Assembly: GCA_024639405.1 (NCBI GenBank)
Contig: JAHEIL010000045.1
Span: 1 to 64,000, forward strand
Length of the DNA: 64,000 nt
Direction: 5' to 3'
From: Crocinitomicaceae bacterium
GTDB taxonomy: Bacteria; Bacteroidota; Bacteroidia; Flavobacteriales_D; Crocinitomicaceae
A program made the position numbers and the translations under genes. The notes below the pieces were generated by a model that ran no database searches, was not told where the DNA came from, and saw only the letters and a list, made by a program, of their open reading frames with translations. This document shows, in pieces, positions 8,788 through 18,368 of this stretch; the first letter of the stretch is position 1, and each line of letters starts with the position of its first letter.

Positions 8788-10122
8788 TTACATGGAAGCT
8801 TTTAATAAACCATAATTTCTTGTTTGTGCTTCTTCTTTGTTGGTTACGTGCCATTCAAACTCTTCTCTAAAGTGACGAATCGCAGCAGCAACTGGCCAAG
8901 CAGCAGCATCTCCTAAGGGACAAATTGTATTTCCTTCGATTTTTTTGTTGATTTCAGCCAACAAATCAATGTCACGCATGTTTCCTTGTCCATGCTCTAA
9001 ACGGTTCAATACTTTCTCCATCCAACCTGTTCCTTCACGACATGGTGAACATTGTCCGCATGATTCATGTGCATAAAAACGTGCAAAAGTCCATGTATTA
9101 CGAACAATACATTGGTCTTCATCAAACACGATAAATCCACCTGAACCCAACATAGAACCCGTTGCAAAACCACCTTCAGCCAAACTTTCGTAAGACATCA
9201 AACGATCCAAACCTTCAGCTGTTTTTGTTACCAAATGTGCTGGTAAAATTGGAACAGATGAACCTCCAGGGATACATGCTTTCAATTTTTTTCCATTGGC
9301 AATTCCACGGCAATAATCATCTCCGTAAATGAATTCCTCAACAGACAATCCTAATTCTATTTCGTAAACTCCTGGTCGTGCTAAATTACCACTTGCAGAA
9401 ATCAATTTAGTACCTGTACTTTTTCCAATTCCGATTTTAGCGTATTCATCGCCTCCATCGTTAATAATTGGAACTACCGCAGCAATACTTTCTACGTTAT
9501 TTACAACCGTTGGACAACCCCACAAACCTTTTACAGCTGGGAATGGTGGTTTCATACGTGGATTTCCACGTTTACCTTCCAATGATTCAATCAATGCTGT
9601 TTCTTCACCACAAATATATGCCCCTCCACCTGGTGCAACACGTAAGTCCAAATCATAACCTGAACCTAAAATATTTTTTCCTAAGAAACCATTTGCATAA
9701 GCTTCAGCGATCGCTTTTTCTAAAATTTCTAAAACCCACATGTATTCACCGCGGATATAAATAAATGAAAGATTAGCACCTAAAGCGAAGCTAGAAACAA
9801 TCATTCCTTCAATCAATAAATGAGGAATCTTTTCCATCAAATAACGATCTTTGAACGTTCCTGGTTCACTTTCATCGGCGTTGCACAATAAATATCTTGG
9901 CACACCATCTGGTTTTGCTAAAAACGACCATTTCATTCCTGTTGGGAATCCCGCGCCACCGCGTCCTCTCAAGCCAGATTTTTGTACTTCATCCACAACT
10001 TCTTGTGGCGTCATTTTTTTCAATGCTTTTTCAACCGAACGATAACCACCATTTTTTCGGTAAACGTCATACGTTTCAATTCCGGGCACATTATCATGTT
10101 CTAAAAGAATCCTTCTTGCCAT
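8788..10122 (-). CDS. nuoF: NADH-quinone oxidoreductase subunit F (NADH/FMN-binding)
   Basis: This is the 51-kDa-type subunit of complex I, which binds NADH and FMN and takes the first electrons. Seen: the FMN/NADH glycine-rich motif GRGGAGFPTGMKW near residue 54, CGEETALIESLEGKRGNPR near residue 170, and the N3 4Fe-4S motif ESCGQCSPCREGTGW near residue 354 with a fourth Cys in NTICPLGD near residue 400. Its 444-aa length is normal. It lies 12 bases after nuoE; a 44-base gap follows before nuoG. Confidence 0.98.
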   Translation of the reverse strand: MARRILLEHDNVPGIETYDVYRKNGGYRSVEKALKKMTPQEVVDEVQKSGLRGRGGAGFPTGMKWSFLAKPDGVPRYLLCNADESEPGTFKDRYLMEKIPHLLIEGMIVSSFALGANLSFIYIRGEYMWVLEILEKAIAEAYANGFLGKNILGSGYDLDLRVAPGGGAYICGEETALIESLEGKRGNPRMKPPFPAVKGLWGCPTVVNNVESIAAVVPIINDGGDEYAKIGIGKSTGTKLISASGNLARPGVYEIELGLSVEEFIYGDDYCRGIANGKKLKACIPGGSSVPILPAHLVTKTAEGLDRLMSYESLAEGGFATGSMLGSGGFIVFDEDQCIVRNTWTFARFYAHESCGQCSPCREGTGWMEKVLNRLEHGQGNMRDIDLLAEINKKIEGNTICPLGDAAAWPVAAAIRHFREEFEWHVTNKEEAQTRNYGLLKASM

Positions 10123-10134
10123 GGGTTCTATTCC

Positions 10135-10674
10135 TTATTTTGGCAACTCACCTGAACGGTAAGCAGCAATTAATTCATTTACTTTCTCTTTTGTCAAATG
10201 TTCGTGGTATTTTTTACCACATTGTAACATCGGACCATAACCACATGCACCTAAACATTCTGCTGTTTTCAAGGTAAACATCCCGTCTTTTGTTGTTTCA
10301 CCAACTTTTATATCTAAGGTAGTTTCGATGTGTTCAATAATTTGATCACTTCCAACCAACATACATGGACCTGTTCTACAAACTTCAAATACAAATTTTC
10401 CAGTAGGCTCTAAATTGAACATCGTATAAAAAGTAGCTACTTCATATACTTCAATTGGTTCTATCTTCAATAATTCTGCTACATAATCCATTGTTTCGAT
10501 ACTTAACCAACCGCCAAATGTTTCTTCAGCAATGTGTAAAATTCGAATCAATGCACTTTTGTGTTTTCCTTCAGGATATTGACTGATAATTCCTTGAACT
10601 TCAGCCATTTTTTCTGAGCTAAAAACAGGTTTTTCAGAATGTCTTTTACTTAAATCAACGTGTGTATTACTCAT
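10135..10674 (-). CDS. nuoE: NADH-quinone oxidoreductase subunit E (thioredoxin-like 2Fe-2S)
   Basis: This is the 24-kDa-type subunit of complex I, carrying the 2Fe-2S cluster N1a next to the FMN site. The four Cys ligands are visible as VCRTGPCML and ECLGACGYGP in a thioredoxin-like fold. An N-terminal helical part contains YPEGKHKSALIRIL, equivalent to the YP..+SA.+..L stretch of the family. The length of 179 aa is typical. It starts two bases after nuoD. Confidence 0.98.
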   Translation of the reverse strand: MSNTHVDLSKRHSEKPVFSSEKMAEVQGIISQYPEGKHKSALIRILHIAEETFGGWLSIETMDYVAELLKIEPIEVYEVATFYTMFNLEPTGKFVFEVCRTGPCMLVGSDQIIEHIETTLDIKVGETTKDGMFTLKTAECLGACGYGPMLQCGKKYHEHLTKEKVNELIAAYRSGELPK

Positions 10675-10676
10675 AA

Positions 10677-11900
10677 TTATGCGTCTAATTCTCCAGCAAT
10701 CACATTCAAACTACTTAATGTCAATACTGCATCAGAGATACATTGACCTGTAATCATTTCAGGATAAGCTTGGTAATAAATAAAACAAGGTCTTCTAAAT
10801 TGCAAACGATAAGGTGAACGTCCGCCATCACTGATTAAGTAATAACCTAATTCGCCATTTCCACCTTCTACACTATGGTAAACTTCACCAACAGGAATTG
10901 GTGTTTCTCCCATTACAATTTTGAAGTGATAAATCAAGGCTTCCATGTTGTTGTAAACTGCTTCTTTTGGAGGCAAATAAAACTCAGGAATATCTGCTTT
11001 GTAATCTCCTTCAGGTAGATTTTTGTATGCTTGTTCAATGATGCGTAAACTTTGACGAATTTCTTCTTGACGCACTTGAAAACGATCGTAGGTGTCACCT
11101 TGTGTTCCAACAGGAACGATGAAATCAAAATCTTCATACGAAGAATATGGATTCATCACACGTACATCGTAATCAACACCTGCAGCTCTTAAATTTGGTC
11201 CTGCAAAAGAATAATCCAAGGCACGTTGCGCAGATATTGGACCTGCACCAATTGTACGATCCATGAAAATACGGTTTCGTGATAACAATGCATCGAATTC
11301 ATTGAATACCTTTGGAAATTCCTTTAAGAAATCGTTTAGTTTTTGATGAAATGCTGGAGAGAAATCTCTTTCAAAACCACCAATACGACCAATATTTGTT
11401 GTTAAACGAGCGCCACAAACTTCTTCGTAAAGCTCATAAATTTTTTCGCGTTGTTGGAATACATAGGTAAAACCAGTTAAGGCTCCCGTATCTACACCAA
11501 TGACAGAATTACATACCAAATGATCTGCAATACGTGCTAATTCCATAATGATCACACGCATGTAATCAACACGCTTTGGAACTTCTGCACCAATCAATTT
11601 TTCAACTGTCATGTGCCATCCCATATTGTTAATAGGAGAAGAACAATAATTCAATCGGTCTGTAATCGGAGTAATTTGGTTGAATGGTCTACGTTCTGCT
11701 AATTTTTCAAAAGCTCTGTGAATGTATCCAACCGTTTGTTCAGATGATAATATCTTCTCACCATCAACTTTCAAGACATTTTGAAAAATACCATGAGTTG
11801 CGGGGTGAGTTGGACCTAAATTTAAGGTAGAAATATCTCCATCAATCGTATCGTTCGAGCGACCGACATAAATTTCTTCGTGTAATTTTTCTATTTTCAT
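10677..11900 (-). CDS. nuoD: NADH-quinone oxidoreductase subunit D
   Basis: This is the 49-kDa-type subunit of complex I, which forms the quinone-reducing site together with NuoB. GPTHPATHG near the N-terminus is the conserved loop whose His contacts quinone; the rest of the family is present through the conserved C-terminus (SLNVIAGELDA, equivalent to the usual DPV.GE.DR ending). I start at MKIEKLHEE (407 aa), ten bases after the nuoC stop. The longest frame begins at 11954 and would add 18 residues inside nuoC that lack family character. NuoC and NuoD are separate proteins, not the fused NuoCD of enterobacteria. Confidence 0.95.
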   Translation of the reverse strand: MKIEKLHEEIYVGRSNDTIDGDISTLNLGPTHPATHGIFQNVLKVDGEKILSSEQTVGYIHRAFEKLAERRPFNQITPITDRLNYCSSPINNMGWHMTVEKLIGAEVPKRVDYMRVIIMELARIADHLVCNSVIGVDTGALTGFTYVFQQREKIYELYEEVCGARLTTNIGRIGGFERDFSPAFHQKLNDFLKEFPKVFNEFDALLSRNRIFMDRTIGAGPISAQRALDYSFAGPNLRAAGVDYDVRVMNPYSSYEDFDFIVPVGTQGDTYDRFQVRQEEIRQSLRIIEQAYKNLPEGDYKADIPEFYLPPKEAVYNNMEALIYHFKIVMGETPIPVGEVYHSVEGGNGELGYYLISDGGRSPYRLQFRRPCFIYYQAYPEMITGQCISDAVLTLSSLNVIAGELDA

Positions 11901-11910
11901 ACCGGGTAAA

Positions 11911-12429
11911 TTATCTTCCGAAGAAGCGATCATCTTTATCTTCACGCGTTTCATCTTCCAAATGGTATTCCTTACGCATTGGGAAATAATCCATTGAATC
12001 TTCGTTTAATATACGCACCAAATTAGGGTGACCTTCAAACTGAATTCCGTAAAAATCAAATGTTTCACGTTCCATCCAATTAGCTCCGTTGTGAATTGCT
12101 ACAATAGAAGCAATCGATGGATTTTCAATCGATAAAAACGTTTTAATACGAATTCTAAAATTATTAGTCAAACTGTGCAAATGGTAAACCACAGCTAATT
12201 CTCTTCCTTCGTTTTGAGGATAATGAACACCACCTAAATTGGTTAAATAAGCAATGGCTAACGTAGGTTCATCCTTGATCCAAGCAATGATGTCGTAACA
12301 ACTTGAAGGTGAAACTTCGATTGTTAACAAATCATAGGGCGTATCTGCAGTAATGATGGCTTCTCCAAATTGTTTTTGCAACAATTCAAGTACCATGTCA
12401 TTGTTTAAATTACTCTGCATTTGATTCAA
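11911..12429 (-). CDS. nuoC: NADH-quinone oxidoreductase subunit C
   Basis: This is the 30-kDa-type subunit of complex I, a structural partner of NuoD. The family signature is the [18 protein letters not shown] stretch near residue 120, followed by the conserved acidic/basic ending. The frame beginning at 12429 overlaps nuoB by 20 bases. Starts at 12420 (MQSNL) or 12396 (MVLELLQ, 13 bases after the nuoB stop) are also reasonable, so the N-terminus is uncertain by up to 11 residues. Confidence 0.94.
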   Translation of the reverse strand: MNQMQSNLNNDMVLELLQKQFGEAIITADTPYDLLTIEVSPSSCYDIIAWIKDEPTLAIAYLTNLGGVHYPQNEGRELAVVYHLHSLTNNFRIRIKTFLSIENPSIASIVAIHNGANWMERETFDFYGIQFEGHPNLVRILNEDSMDYFPMRKEYHLEDETREDKDDRFFGR

Positions 12430-12955
12430 TATTATAAGATTCTAATAAATGCTTGTACTCATCAGAGTAACGTCTTCTCAACGATTCCGTTTTCACTAAT
12501 TTGTGAATGTTCATAATTCCATCAATGATTTGTTCTGGACGAGGAGGACAACCAGGCACGTAAACATCTACTGGAATAATTTTATCAATTCCTTGCAACA
12601 CACTGTAGGTATCAAAAATACCACCAGAACAAGCACAAGCACCAACAGAAAGCACCCATTTAGGCTCCGACATTTGTTCGTAAACTTGTTTCAAAACGGG
12701 ACCTAATTTTTTAGAAATCGTTCCTGCTACAATTAATAAATCGGCTTGACGTGGAGAAAACGACATACGTTCCATTCCAAATCGCGCTAAATCATAATTA
12801 CTTCCCATGGAAGCCATGTATTCAATTCCACAACAAGATGTTGCAAATGGCAATGGCCAAACCGAATTGGCACGCGCAGAAGCAATTACTTTATCTAGTG
12901 TTGATAATTGAAAACCTTCACCGTTGATAACATCAACATCGTTTATTTTTCCCAT
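12410..12955 (-). CDS. nuoB: NADH-quinone oxidoreductase subunit B
   Basis: This subunit holds the terminal 4Fe-4S cluster N2 of complex I, which reduces quinone. The four ligands are visible: the adjacent Cys pair in [12 protein letters not shown], the Cys in GACACSGG, and [10 protein letters not shown]. The length of 181 aa is normal. It overlaps nuoA by 13 bases at its start and the long nuoC frame by 20 at its end. Confidence 0.98.
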   Translation of the reverse strand: MGKINDVDVINGEGFQLSTLDKVIASARANSVWPLPFATSCCGIEYMASMGSNYDLARFGMERMSFSPRQADLLIVAGTISKKLGPVLKQVYEQMSEPKWVLSVGACACSGGIFDTYSVLQGIDKIIPVDVYVPGCPPRPEQIIDGIMNIHKLVKTESLRRRYSDEYKHLLESYNIESNAE

Positions 12956-13311
12956 TCTAATGCTCCTTTTTTAAGTACATAGAAAAAGCCAATTAAGAAA
13001 AAGGCTACAAATAATATAACTGCTAACAAGCCTTCTAATTGAAGTGCTTTAAAATTTACGGCGTATGGATAGAAAAAGATAACTTCCACATCAAACAAGA
13101 CGAATAAGATTGCTGTCATGAAATAACGAACCGAGACTGGGAAACGAGCATTTCCTTCCGATTCAATACCACATTCCCAGTTGGAATCTTTTTTCTTAGA
13201 TTTTAAACGAGGCCCTAAATAATGTGTAATAAATAACACAAAAGCCACAAACCCTCCAATCACTCCAATTTGAAGTATAATTGGCAAATAATCTATCCCT
13301 GTTGAATTCAT
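12943..13311 (-). CDS. nuoA: NADH-quinone oxidoreductase subunit A
   Basis: This is a small three-helix membrane subunit of complex I. The loop [20 protein letters not shown] near residues 42-62, with its Cys and acidic residues, is the family signature, followed by [20 protein letters not shown]. It is the first gene of the operon. GGAAG lies just upstream of the ATG, a possible ribosome site, although SD sequences matter less in this phylum. A -7 promoter element lies about 50 bases upstream. Confidence 0.97.
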   Translation of the reverse strand: MNSTGIDYLPIILQIGVIGGFVAFVLFITHYLGPRLKSKKKDSNWECGIESEGNARFPVSVRYFMTAILFVLFDVEVIFFYPYAVNFKALQLEGLLAVILFVAFFLIGFFYVLKKGALEWEK

Positions 13312-13359
13312 TTCTTCCTTCTGTTTTAAACTAAAAAATTGATTTTAAAAAATCACCTG

Positions 13360-13367
13360 CAAATTTA
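13360..13367 (-). promoter_or_regulatory. Candidate -7 element of the nuo operon (TAAATTTG)
   Basis: TAAATTTG followed by C fits TAnnTTTG and sits in the 140-base gap between trmN6 and nuoA. This would give complex I its own transcript rather than readthrough from rpsP. No clear -33 TTG is seen. Confidence 0.6.
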
Positions 13368-13451
13368 TTGTTTCCTTTTGTCTTAATGAACTATTTTGGA
13401 AGATAATTTTAAAAAAAATGCAATTATTTTTAGAACTAGAATTAAAACAAG

Positions 13452-14165
13452 TTAAATCTTGTTTTGTTCGTACAAATTTTTGGAATGAAATTCTTTTGTT
13501 AATTCAATGTATTGCGAAGTGTAATTTCCGTTTTCTGTTCGAATACAAATGGTTTGTTTCGCGAGTTTTTGTTCGTGTTTTTGAAAAGCCATAAGCACAC
13601 GCACTTGCTTCCCTGGTTTTCCTTCAATGGTGATTTGTTGCGAACATTTTAAATGATTTTTGTTTCCTATTTCACTTACAAATTCAAGGTCTTGAAAAGG
13701 AACAATCAACCAAAAAACACCATTTTCAGTTAACAATCGGGTAACTTTTTCAAACAACTGTTCAAAGGGCAGAAAAACAGCATGTTTACTTTGTGCTGTT
13801 AATGCATGGTTGCTCAATAAACTATTTTGGTAAAATGGCGGGTTACTCACAATTAAATCGAACGGCTGTTCTGTTGACCAACTTAAAAAATCTGCTTCAA
13901 GACACGTTAATTGCTTGCTCCAATTGGAATTTGAAAAATTGGCTCGGCAATCTATCGCTGAAGCAGCATCAATTTCAATCGCTGTGATTTCGAGTGCAGG
14001 ATTTTTTTGTGCAAGCATCAAACTTATGACGCCTGTTCCTGCTCCAATATCCAAACAAGACGATGCGTTTTCAGAAGCAACACAAGCTCCTAACAGCATG
14101 GCATCAGTTCCAACTTTTAAAGCTGAATTATCTTGTTGTACTGAAAAATGTTTGAACTGAAACAT
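13452..14165 (-). CDS. trmN6: tRNA1(Val) adenine-37 N6-methyltransferase
   Basis: This SAM-dependent methyltransferase (YfiC family) modifies A37 of a tRNA. Seen in 237 aa: the SAM-binding motif LDIGAGTGVISLMLAQ near residue 38, the acidic end of strand 2 (AIEID), and the catalytic NPPFY motif, characteristic of N6-adenine methyltransferases, near residue 110. The N-terminal FKHFSVQQDNSALKVGTDAMLLG is typical of TrmN6. It lies 16 bases after rimM, so it probably belongs to an rpsP-rimM-trmN6 transcript devoted to ribosome and tRNA biogenesis. Confidence 0.9.
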   Translation of the reverse strand: MFQFKHFSVQQDNSALKVGTDAMLLGACVASENASSCLDIGAGTGVISLMLAQKNPALEITAIEIDAASAIDCRANFSNSNWSKQLTCLEADFLSWSTEQPFDLIVSNPPFYQNSLLSNHALTAQSKHAVFLPFEQLFEKVTRLLTENGVFWLIVPFQDLEFVSEIGNKNHLKCSQQITIEGKPGKQVRVLMAFQKHEQKLAKQTICIRTENGNYTSQYIELTKEFHSKNLYEQNKI

Positions 14166-14181
14166 CTAGTTTCAAAAGAAT

Positions 14182-14709
14182 TTATTGTAAATAAAGCTCT
14201 ATCAACCCAGCAGGCGCTGAAATGTATAATGTTTTGTTCGAACGGTCAACTTTTTGAACCAAACCAACAATCAAGGGAACCAATACCTCTTTCGAACCAT
14301 TCATAATTTGAATCAATGGATTCACTTGCAAATCAATGATGGATTCCAATACACCAACTTCACCGAACAATGAGTCAATTACTTTAAAACCTACAACTTC
14401 ATGGTCGTAAAAGTTTTTTCCCGATAATTTAGGTAAAATTTGAGCTGGAAGAAATAAGTTTTTTCTTAATAAGATGCGTGCATCGTTTTCAGTAGTTACA
14501 CCTTCAAACTTAACTGCAGCAAAACCTTTGTTTTTCAATTTAAACGCCGTGACAAAGAAAGGCGTCAATTGTCCGTTAATCTCGATAAAAACGGCGTCTA
14601 ATGTTTCGTAATCTTCTGGATTCGTAACATCTAAAAACAGCGAAACTTCACCTTTAAATCCGTGAAGTTTCGCTACATATCCTAAATGAAAGCAATCTGC
14701 TTTTTCCAT
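14182..14709 (-). CDS. rimM: Ribosome maturation factor RimM
   Basis: RimM binds S19 and helps assemble the head of the 30S subunit. The 175-aa protein has the N-terminal RimM fold (LGYVAKLHGFKGEVSLFLD, near residue 8) and a C-terminal PRC-barrel-like part with the YDHEVVGF segment and the conserved VPLIVGLVQKVD stretch. It lies 12 bases after rpsP, the widespread rpsP-rimM pairing. Confidence 0.96.
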   Translation of the reverse strand: MEKADCFHLGYVAKLHGFKGEVSLFLDVTNPEDYETLDAVFIEINGQLTPFFVTAFKLKNKGFAAVKFEGVTTENDARILLRKNLFLPAQILPKLSGKNFYDHEVVGFKVIDSLFGEVGVLESIIDLQVNPLIQIMNGSKEVLVPLIVGLVQKVDRSNKTLYISAPAGLIELYLQ

Positions 14710-14721
14710 TCAGTAGTATTT

Positions 14722-15375
14722 TTATTCTGCTGCTGGAGCCTCTTCACCTGCTTCTTCAGCTGGTGCTTCTGTTGCTTCCTCTGCTGCTGGAGTTTCTTCA
14801 ACTGCTTCAACTTCTGGAGTTGCTTCTACAACTTCTTCCGTTTCTACTGCTGCCTCAACTGCCACTTCTTCAGTTGCCTCTTCAGCTACTGGAGCCTCTT
14901 CAACTTCTTCTACAACAGGTGCGTTTTTAGCTTCTACTGCTGCTGCTTTCGCTGCATTTGCAACTTCTTCAGCTTTCATACGTGCTGCTTTGTCAGCTGC
15001 TTCGTTTTTCGCCAATGTATCAACTTTTCCAGAAACTTTCGCATCTTTCTCAGCTAACCATGCAGCAAATTTTGCTTCAGCTTGCTCTGTTGTCAATGCA
15101 CCTTTTTTAACACCGTTTAATAAGTGATTTTTGTGCAAAACTCCTTTGTACGATAAAATCGCACGTGCAGTTTCTGACATCTCAGCTCCAACTTGAACCC
15201 AGTGTAACGTTTTATCGAAATTGATTTCGATTGTTGCAGGATTTGTGTTTGGATTGTATGTTCCTAATTTTTCGATGAATTTACCATCTCTTTTTGCTCT
15301 GCTGTCCGCAGCTACCAAGTGAAAGAAAGCTTTGTTTTTCTTTCCGTGTCTTTGCAATCTAATACGAGTTGCCAT
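14722..15375 (-). CDS. rpsP: 30S ribosomal protein S16 with long acidic tail
   Basis: S16 binds 16S rRNA in the 30S body. The first ~85 residues are a standard S16 (MATRIRLQRHGKKNKAFFHL, then RDGKFIEKLGTYNPNTNP). The total of 217 aa is more than twice the usual 80-90. Residues about 85-145 form a charged, Ala/Lys-rich, probably helical linker, and about 146-217 are a low-complexity tail of Ala, Glu, Val, Pro and Thr with repeated EEA/PAAEE-like units. The frame runs cleanly to a stop 12 bases before rimM, so this is an extension rather than a fusion error. Longer S16 proteins are known in Bacteroidota; the exact tail is probably variable. Confidence 0.96.
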   Translation of the reverse strand: MATRIRLQRHGKKNKAFFHLVAADSRAKRDGKFIEKLGTYNPNTNPATIEINFDKTLHWVQVGAEMSETARAILSYKGVLHKNHLLNGVKKGALTTEQAEAKFAAWLAEKDAKVSGKVDTLAKNEAADKAARMKAEEVANAAKAAAVEAKNAPVVEEVEEAPVAEEATEEVAVEAAVETEEVVEATPEVEAVEETPAAEEATEAPAEEAGEEAPAAE

Positions 15376-15431
15376 AATAAAATTTACAATGTGAGGTACG
15401 AAACCTCGGTTTATAATATAATTTAAGGGTG

Positions 15432-15461
15432 CAAATATACGCTTTTATTTTTAATTCACAA
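15432..15461 (-). promoter_or_regulatory. Promoter of rpsP-rimM-trmN6 (TTG-N19-TATATTTG)
   Basis: On the minus strand TTG (15461-15459) and TATATTTG (15439-15432) are separated by exactly 19 bases, a perfect match to the Bacteroidota sigma-A promoter. A small stem (GAGGT/ACCTC, 15393-15407) lies in the leader. Confidence 0.85.
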
Positions 15462-15568
15462 CTAGTTATCGCTTCGAAGTGAAATTTTCGTCTTAGTAAT
15501 TCATTTCTACTTCTATTGATTTCAACTAATTCACATATATTTTTCTATTTTTGACCAAAACAAGCACT

Positions 15569-17923
15569 ATGAATCGTTTCAAACTTATTCTGATCGCATT
15601 CGGATTATACTCCTTTTCAACTTTTAGTCAGCTTTCTGATAAAAGCAAACTGAAGTTGGAAGAAATTATGAAAGGCAATGAATTCATTGGTCATCAACCA
15701 GAAAATTTTCAATGGAATTTAAACAGTGACCAAATTTATTTTGATTGGAACAAAGAAAACAATCCTTTCCCTTCAACGTATGTTTTCAGTTTTAAAGATT
15801 ACAACCAATTAATTACTAAAACAAAGTATCACAAAATAGATGCTAAAGAACGTGCTAAACAGCTAATCCAACAAGCAAAATACCCTTCTATTTATTATGT
15901 TTACCAAGGTGGACTTTGGAAGTTTACTAAAAAAACTGCGCAAGATCAACTTATTTTTAAATCTACTGAAGCAATTTCCAACATTCAACGTACTTCAGAA
16001 AAAAATGTGTTTTTCCAACTTGGAAATTCTATCTTCTCTTACACTGAACCGACGGGCGAAATACGACAACTTACAGATTTTAAAAAAGAACTGAAATCAT
16101 CGAAACAAGTTGATTCATCCTTTACCATGAAAGAAGAATTAGCACTGTTTCACTACAACAAAACCCAACAATCAAATGAAGCATACCGAACTAAAACGCG
16201 TTCAATTGACTTGTTTAAAGCGAAAGAAATTGCTATTGGTTCGTCCAATTTAGAAAATTTACAAGTGGCAAAAAATGGAGATTACATTACTTTTCGTTTA
16301 AGTGATTATCCTGATGAACAAGCAACTGAAGTAGGACATTACATTGCTAAAAATGGGCAGTCTTATCATGAAAATGCACGACCAAAAGTAGCCTTGCAAC
16401 AACCAACACACCGTCTTGGAATTTATAACGTTACAAAAGATACCGTTCTATATTTAGATTTTTCTAAACTTTCTGGAATCAGAGTTAAACCTTCCTACTT
16501 AAAAGACACGATCGCTTATCAAAAAGACAGAAATCTGGCCATTCACACGTGTTACTTCTCTCCCAATCAAACACAAGCTTTGATAGATGTGCGCGCATAC
16601 GACAACAAAGACCGTTGGTTGATTACCGTAGATTTAGCAACTGGAACAATGCATGAAATAGACCGCCAACACGACGATGCGTGGATTGGTGGACCTGGAA
16701 TAGATTCTTGGGATGAATCTGAAGGTACTTTGGGCTGGATCAATGATGCTACCGTTTACTTTCAATCTGAAAAAACAGGGTATTCTCATTTATACAGTTA
16801 TGAGCTAATAACTCATCAACTGACAGCTCTGACCGAAGGAAAATGGGAAGTTTACAAAGCAATTTTATCCGCAGATGCTAAAAAATTCTTCCTAACAAGC
16901 AATCAATCGCACCCAGGTAATCGCTCGTTTTACCATTTAGAAATCGCTTCCAAAAAATTAATTCCCATTTTCACCAACGATGGCTATTACGATGTGGAAG
17001 TTTCTCCCAATGAACAACTATTAGCTATTCGCTATTCAACAAGCAACAAGCCATGGGAATTGTATTATGCTGCCAATAAAACAGGAAGTAAATTATACCA
17101 AATAACAACTTCTACGACTCCCGCATTTAATGCCTATGCATGGCGTAAACCAGAAGTAATTCAACTAAAAGCTTCGGATGGAATAGAAATTTATGCACGA
17201 TTGTACAAAGCCAATCCGGAGAAAAAAACAACAGCTGCAGTTCAATTTGTGCATGGCGCTGGTTACTTGCAAAATGCGCACAATTATTGGAGCAACTACG
17301 CAAGAGAATATATGTTTCACAACCTTTTAGCCGATGAAGGTGTAACTGTTTTAGACATCGATTACAGAGCTAGTGAAGGATACGGAAGAGACTATCGAAC
17401 AGCAATTTACCGCGAAATGGGCGGGAGAGATTTACAAGATCAATTGGATGGGAAAAAATATTTAGTTCAAAACGAGGGAATTGATAGTAATCGTGTAGGA
17501 ATATATGGCGGATCTTATGGTGGATTTATCACATTAATGGCGTTATTAAAAACACCCAATACTTTTAAATGTGGAGCAGCCTTGCGTTCTGTAACAGATT
17601 GGGCGCATTACAACAACGATTACACAGCTAATATTTTAAATTACCCAGAAACGGATCCTGAAGCTTATCGCATTAGTTCGCCAATTTATTACGCTGAAAA
17701 TTTAAGCAATCGATTAATCATGTTACACGGAATGATCGATGACAATGTTCAATTCCAAGATGTTGTGCGCTTGAGTCAACGCTTTATTGAATTGAAAAAA
17801 ACGAATTGGGACATCGCGATTTATCCTGTTGAACGCCATGGATTTGTTATTACCACTTCATGGCTGGATGAATACAGACGCATTTACGACTTATTTCAAA
17901 CAGAATTACAGCTTAAAAAATGA
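15569..17923 (+). CDS. S9 family (prolyl oligopeptidase / DPP IV-like) peptidase
   Basis: This is a probable exported serine peptidase that trims short peptides, acting in the periplasm or envelope. The N-terminal signal peptide (MNRFKLILIAFGLYSFSTFSQ) is followed by a DPP IV N-terminal beta-propeller (to about residue 520) and a C-terminal alpha/beta hydrolase domain. The nucleophile is Ser649 in GGSYGG, the Asp is in HGMIDDNVQF and the His in VERHGF. At 784 aa it fits the S9B size. I use the ATG at 15569, since the frame open from 15551 begins with TTG and lacks a better signal. TATTTTTG at 15546-15553 is a possible -7 element with a very short leader. Substrate unknown. Confidence 0.9.
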   Translation: MNRFKLILIAFGLYSFSTFSQLSDKSKLKLEEIMKGNEFIGHQPENFQWNLNSDQIYFDWNKENNPFPSTYVFSFKDYNQLITKTKYHKIDAKERAKQLIQQAKYPSIYYVYQGGLWKFTKKTAQDQLIFKSTEAISNIQRTSEKNVFFQLGNSIFSYTEPTGEIRQLTDFKKELKSSKQVDSSFTMKEELALFHYNKTQQSNEAYRTKTRSIDLFKAKEIAIGSSNLENLQVAKNGDYITFRLSDYPDEQATEVGHYIAKNGQSYHENARPKVALQQPTHRLGIYNVTKDTVLYLDFSKLSGIRVKPSYLKDTIAYQKDRNLAIHTCYFSPNQTQALIDVRAYDNKDRWLITVDLATGTMHEIDRQHDDAWIGGPGIDSWDESEGTLGWINDATVYFQSEKTGYSHLYSYELITHQLTALTEGKWEVYKAILSADAKKFFLTSNQSHPGNRSFYHLEIASKKLIPIFTNDGYYDVEVSPNEQLLAIRYSTSNKPWELYYAANKTGSKLYQITTSTTPAFNAYAWRKPEVIQLKASDGIEIYARLYKANPEKKTTAAVQFVHGAGYLQNAHNYWSNYAREYMFHNLLADEGVTVLDIDYRASEGYGRDYRTAIYREMGGRDLQDQLDGKKYLVQNEGIDSNRVGIYGGSYGGFITLMALLKTPNTFKCGAALRSVTDWAHYNNDYTANILNYPETDPEAYRISSPIYYAENLSNRLIMLHGMIDDNVQFQDVVRLSQRFIELKKTNWDIAIYPVERHGFVITTSWLDEYRRIYDLFQTELQLKK

Positions 17924-18360
17924 TACTTAAAGAACTCAAATCGCTAGAAGAAATGCTGGAACAACTTCCTGTTTTACAAGAATTGTATCCGAGTTTAACC
18001 ATAGAGGCTTACGAAAAAGACCTCATCAATATGCTTCCAAACAATCAATATGGACAAATAGCAGTTTTTGAAGGAGAAACTTGTTTGGGCCTAACTGGAT
18101 ATTGGATAGGCACGAAATTATGGTGTGGGAAATACTTAGAAATCGACAATTTAATTGTTTCAGAAAAACAACGTTCTACAGGTGTAGGAAAGCGTATGTT
18201 TGAATACTTAGCGGTAAAAGCAACGCAAGAAAATTGCACGATGATGGCATTGGATTCTTATACCTCTAATTTTAAAGCTCACAAGTTCTTTTACAACCAA
18301 TCGTTTGCGCCTAAAGGATTTCACTTCATTCGCGTATTGAAAAATGAGGGGATTCGATAG
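17920..18360 (+). CDS. GNAT family N-acetyltransferase
   Basis: This is a probable acetyl-CoA-dependent N-acetyltransferase of 146 aa; the substrate is unknown. The acetyl-CoA-binding motif A is visible as LIVSEKQRSTGVGKRMFEYL near residue 75 (Q/R-x-x-G-x-G/A pattern), followed by the helix and the ALDSYTSNFKAHKFFYNQSF segment typical of motif B. Its ATG overlaps the stop of the S9 peptidase (ATGA), so the two are translationally coupled. Confidence 0.85.
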   Translation: MILKELKSLEEMLEQLPVLQELYPSLTIEAYEKDLINMLPNNQYGQIAVFEGETCLGLTGYWIGTKLWCGKYLEIDNLIVSEKQRSTGVGKRMFEYLAVKATQENCTMMALDSYTSNFKAHKFFYNQSFAPKGFHFIRVLKNEGIR

Positions 18361-18368
18361 TAAATAAA

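Noticed and set aside
14722-14940. S16 tail as a gene fusion or frameshift
   Set aside because: The tail is low-complexity, in frame, matches no domain, and stops 12 bases before rimM in the normal operon.
15393-15407. Riboswitch or S16-binding leader in front of rpsP
   Set aside because: Only a 5-bp stem is visible; too little to name a regulatory RNA.
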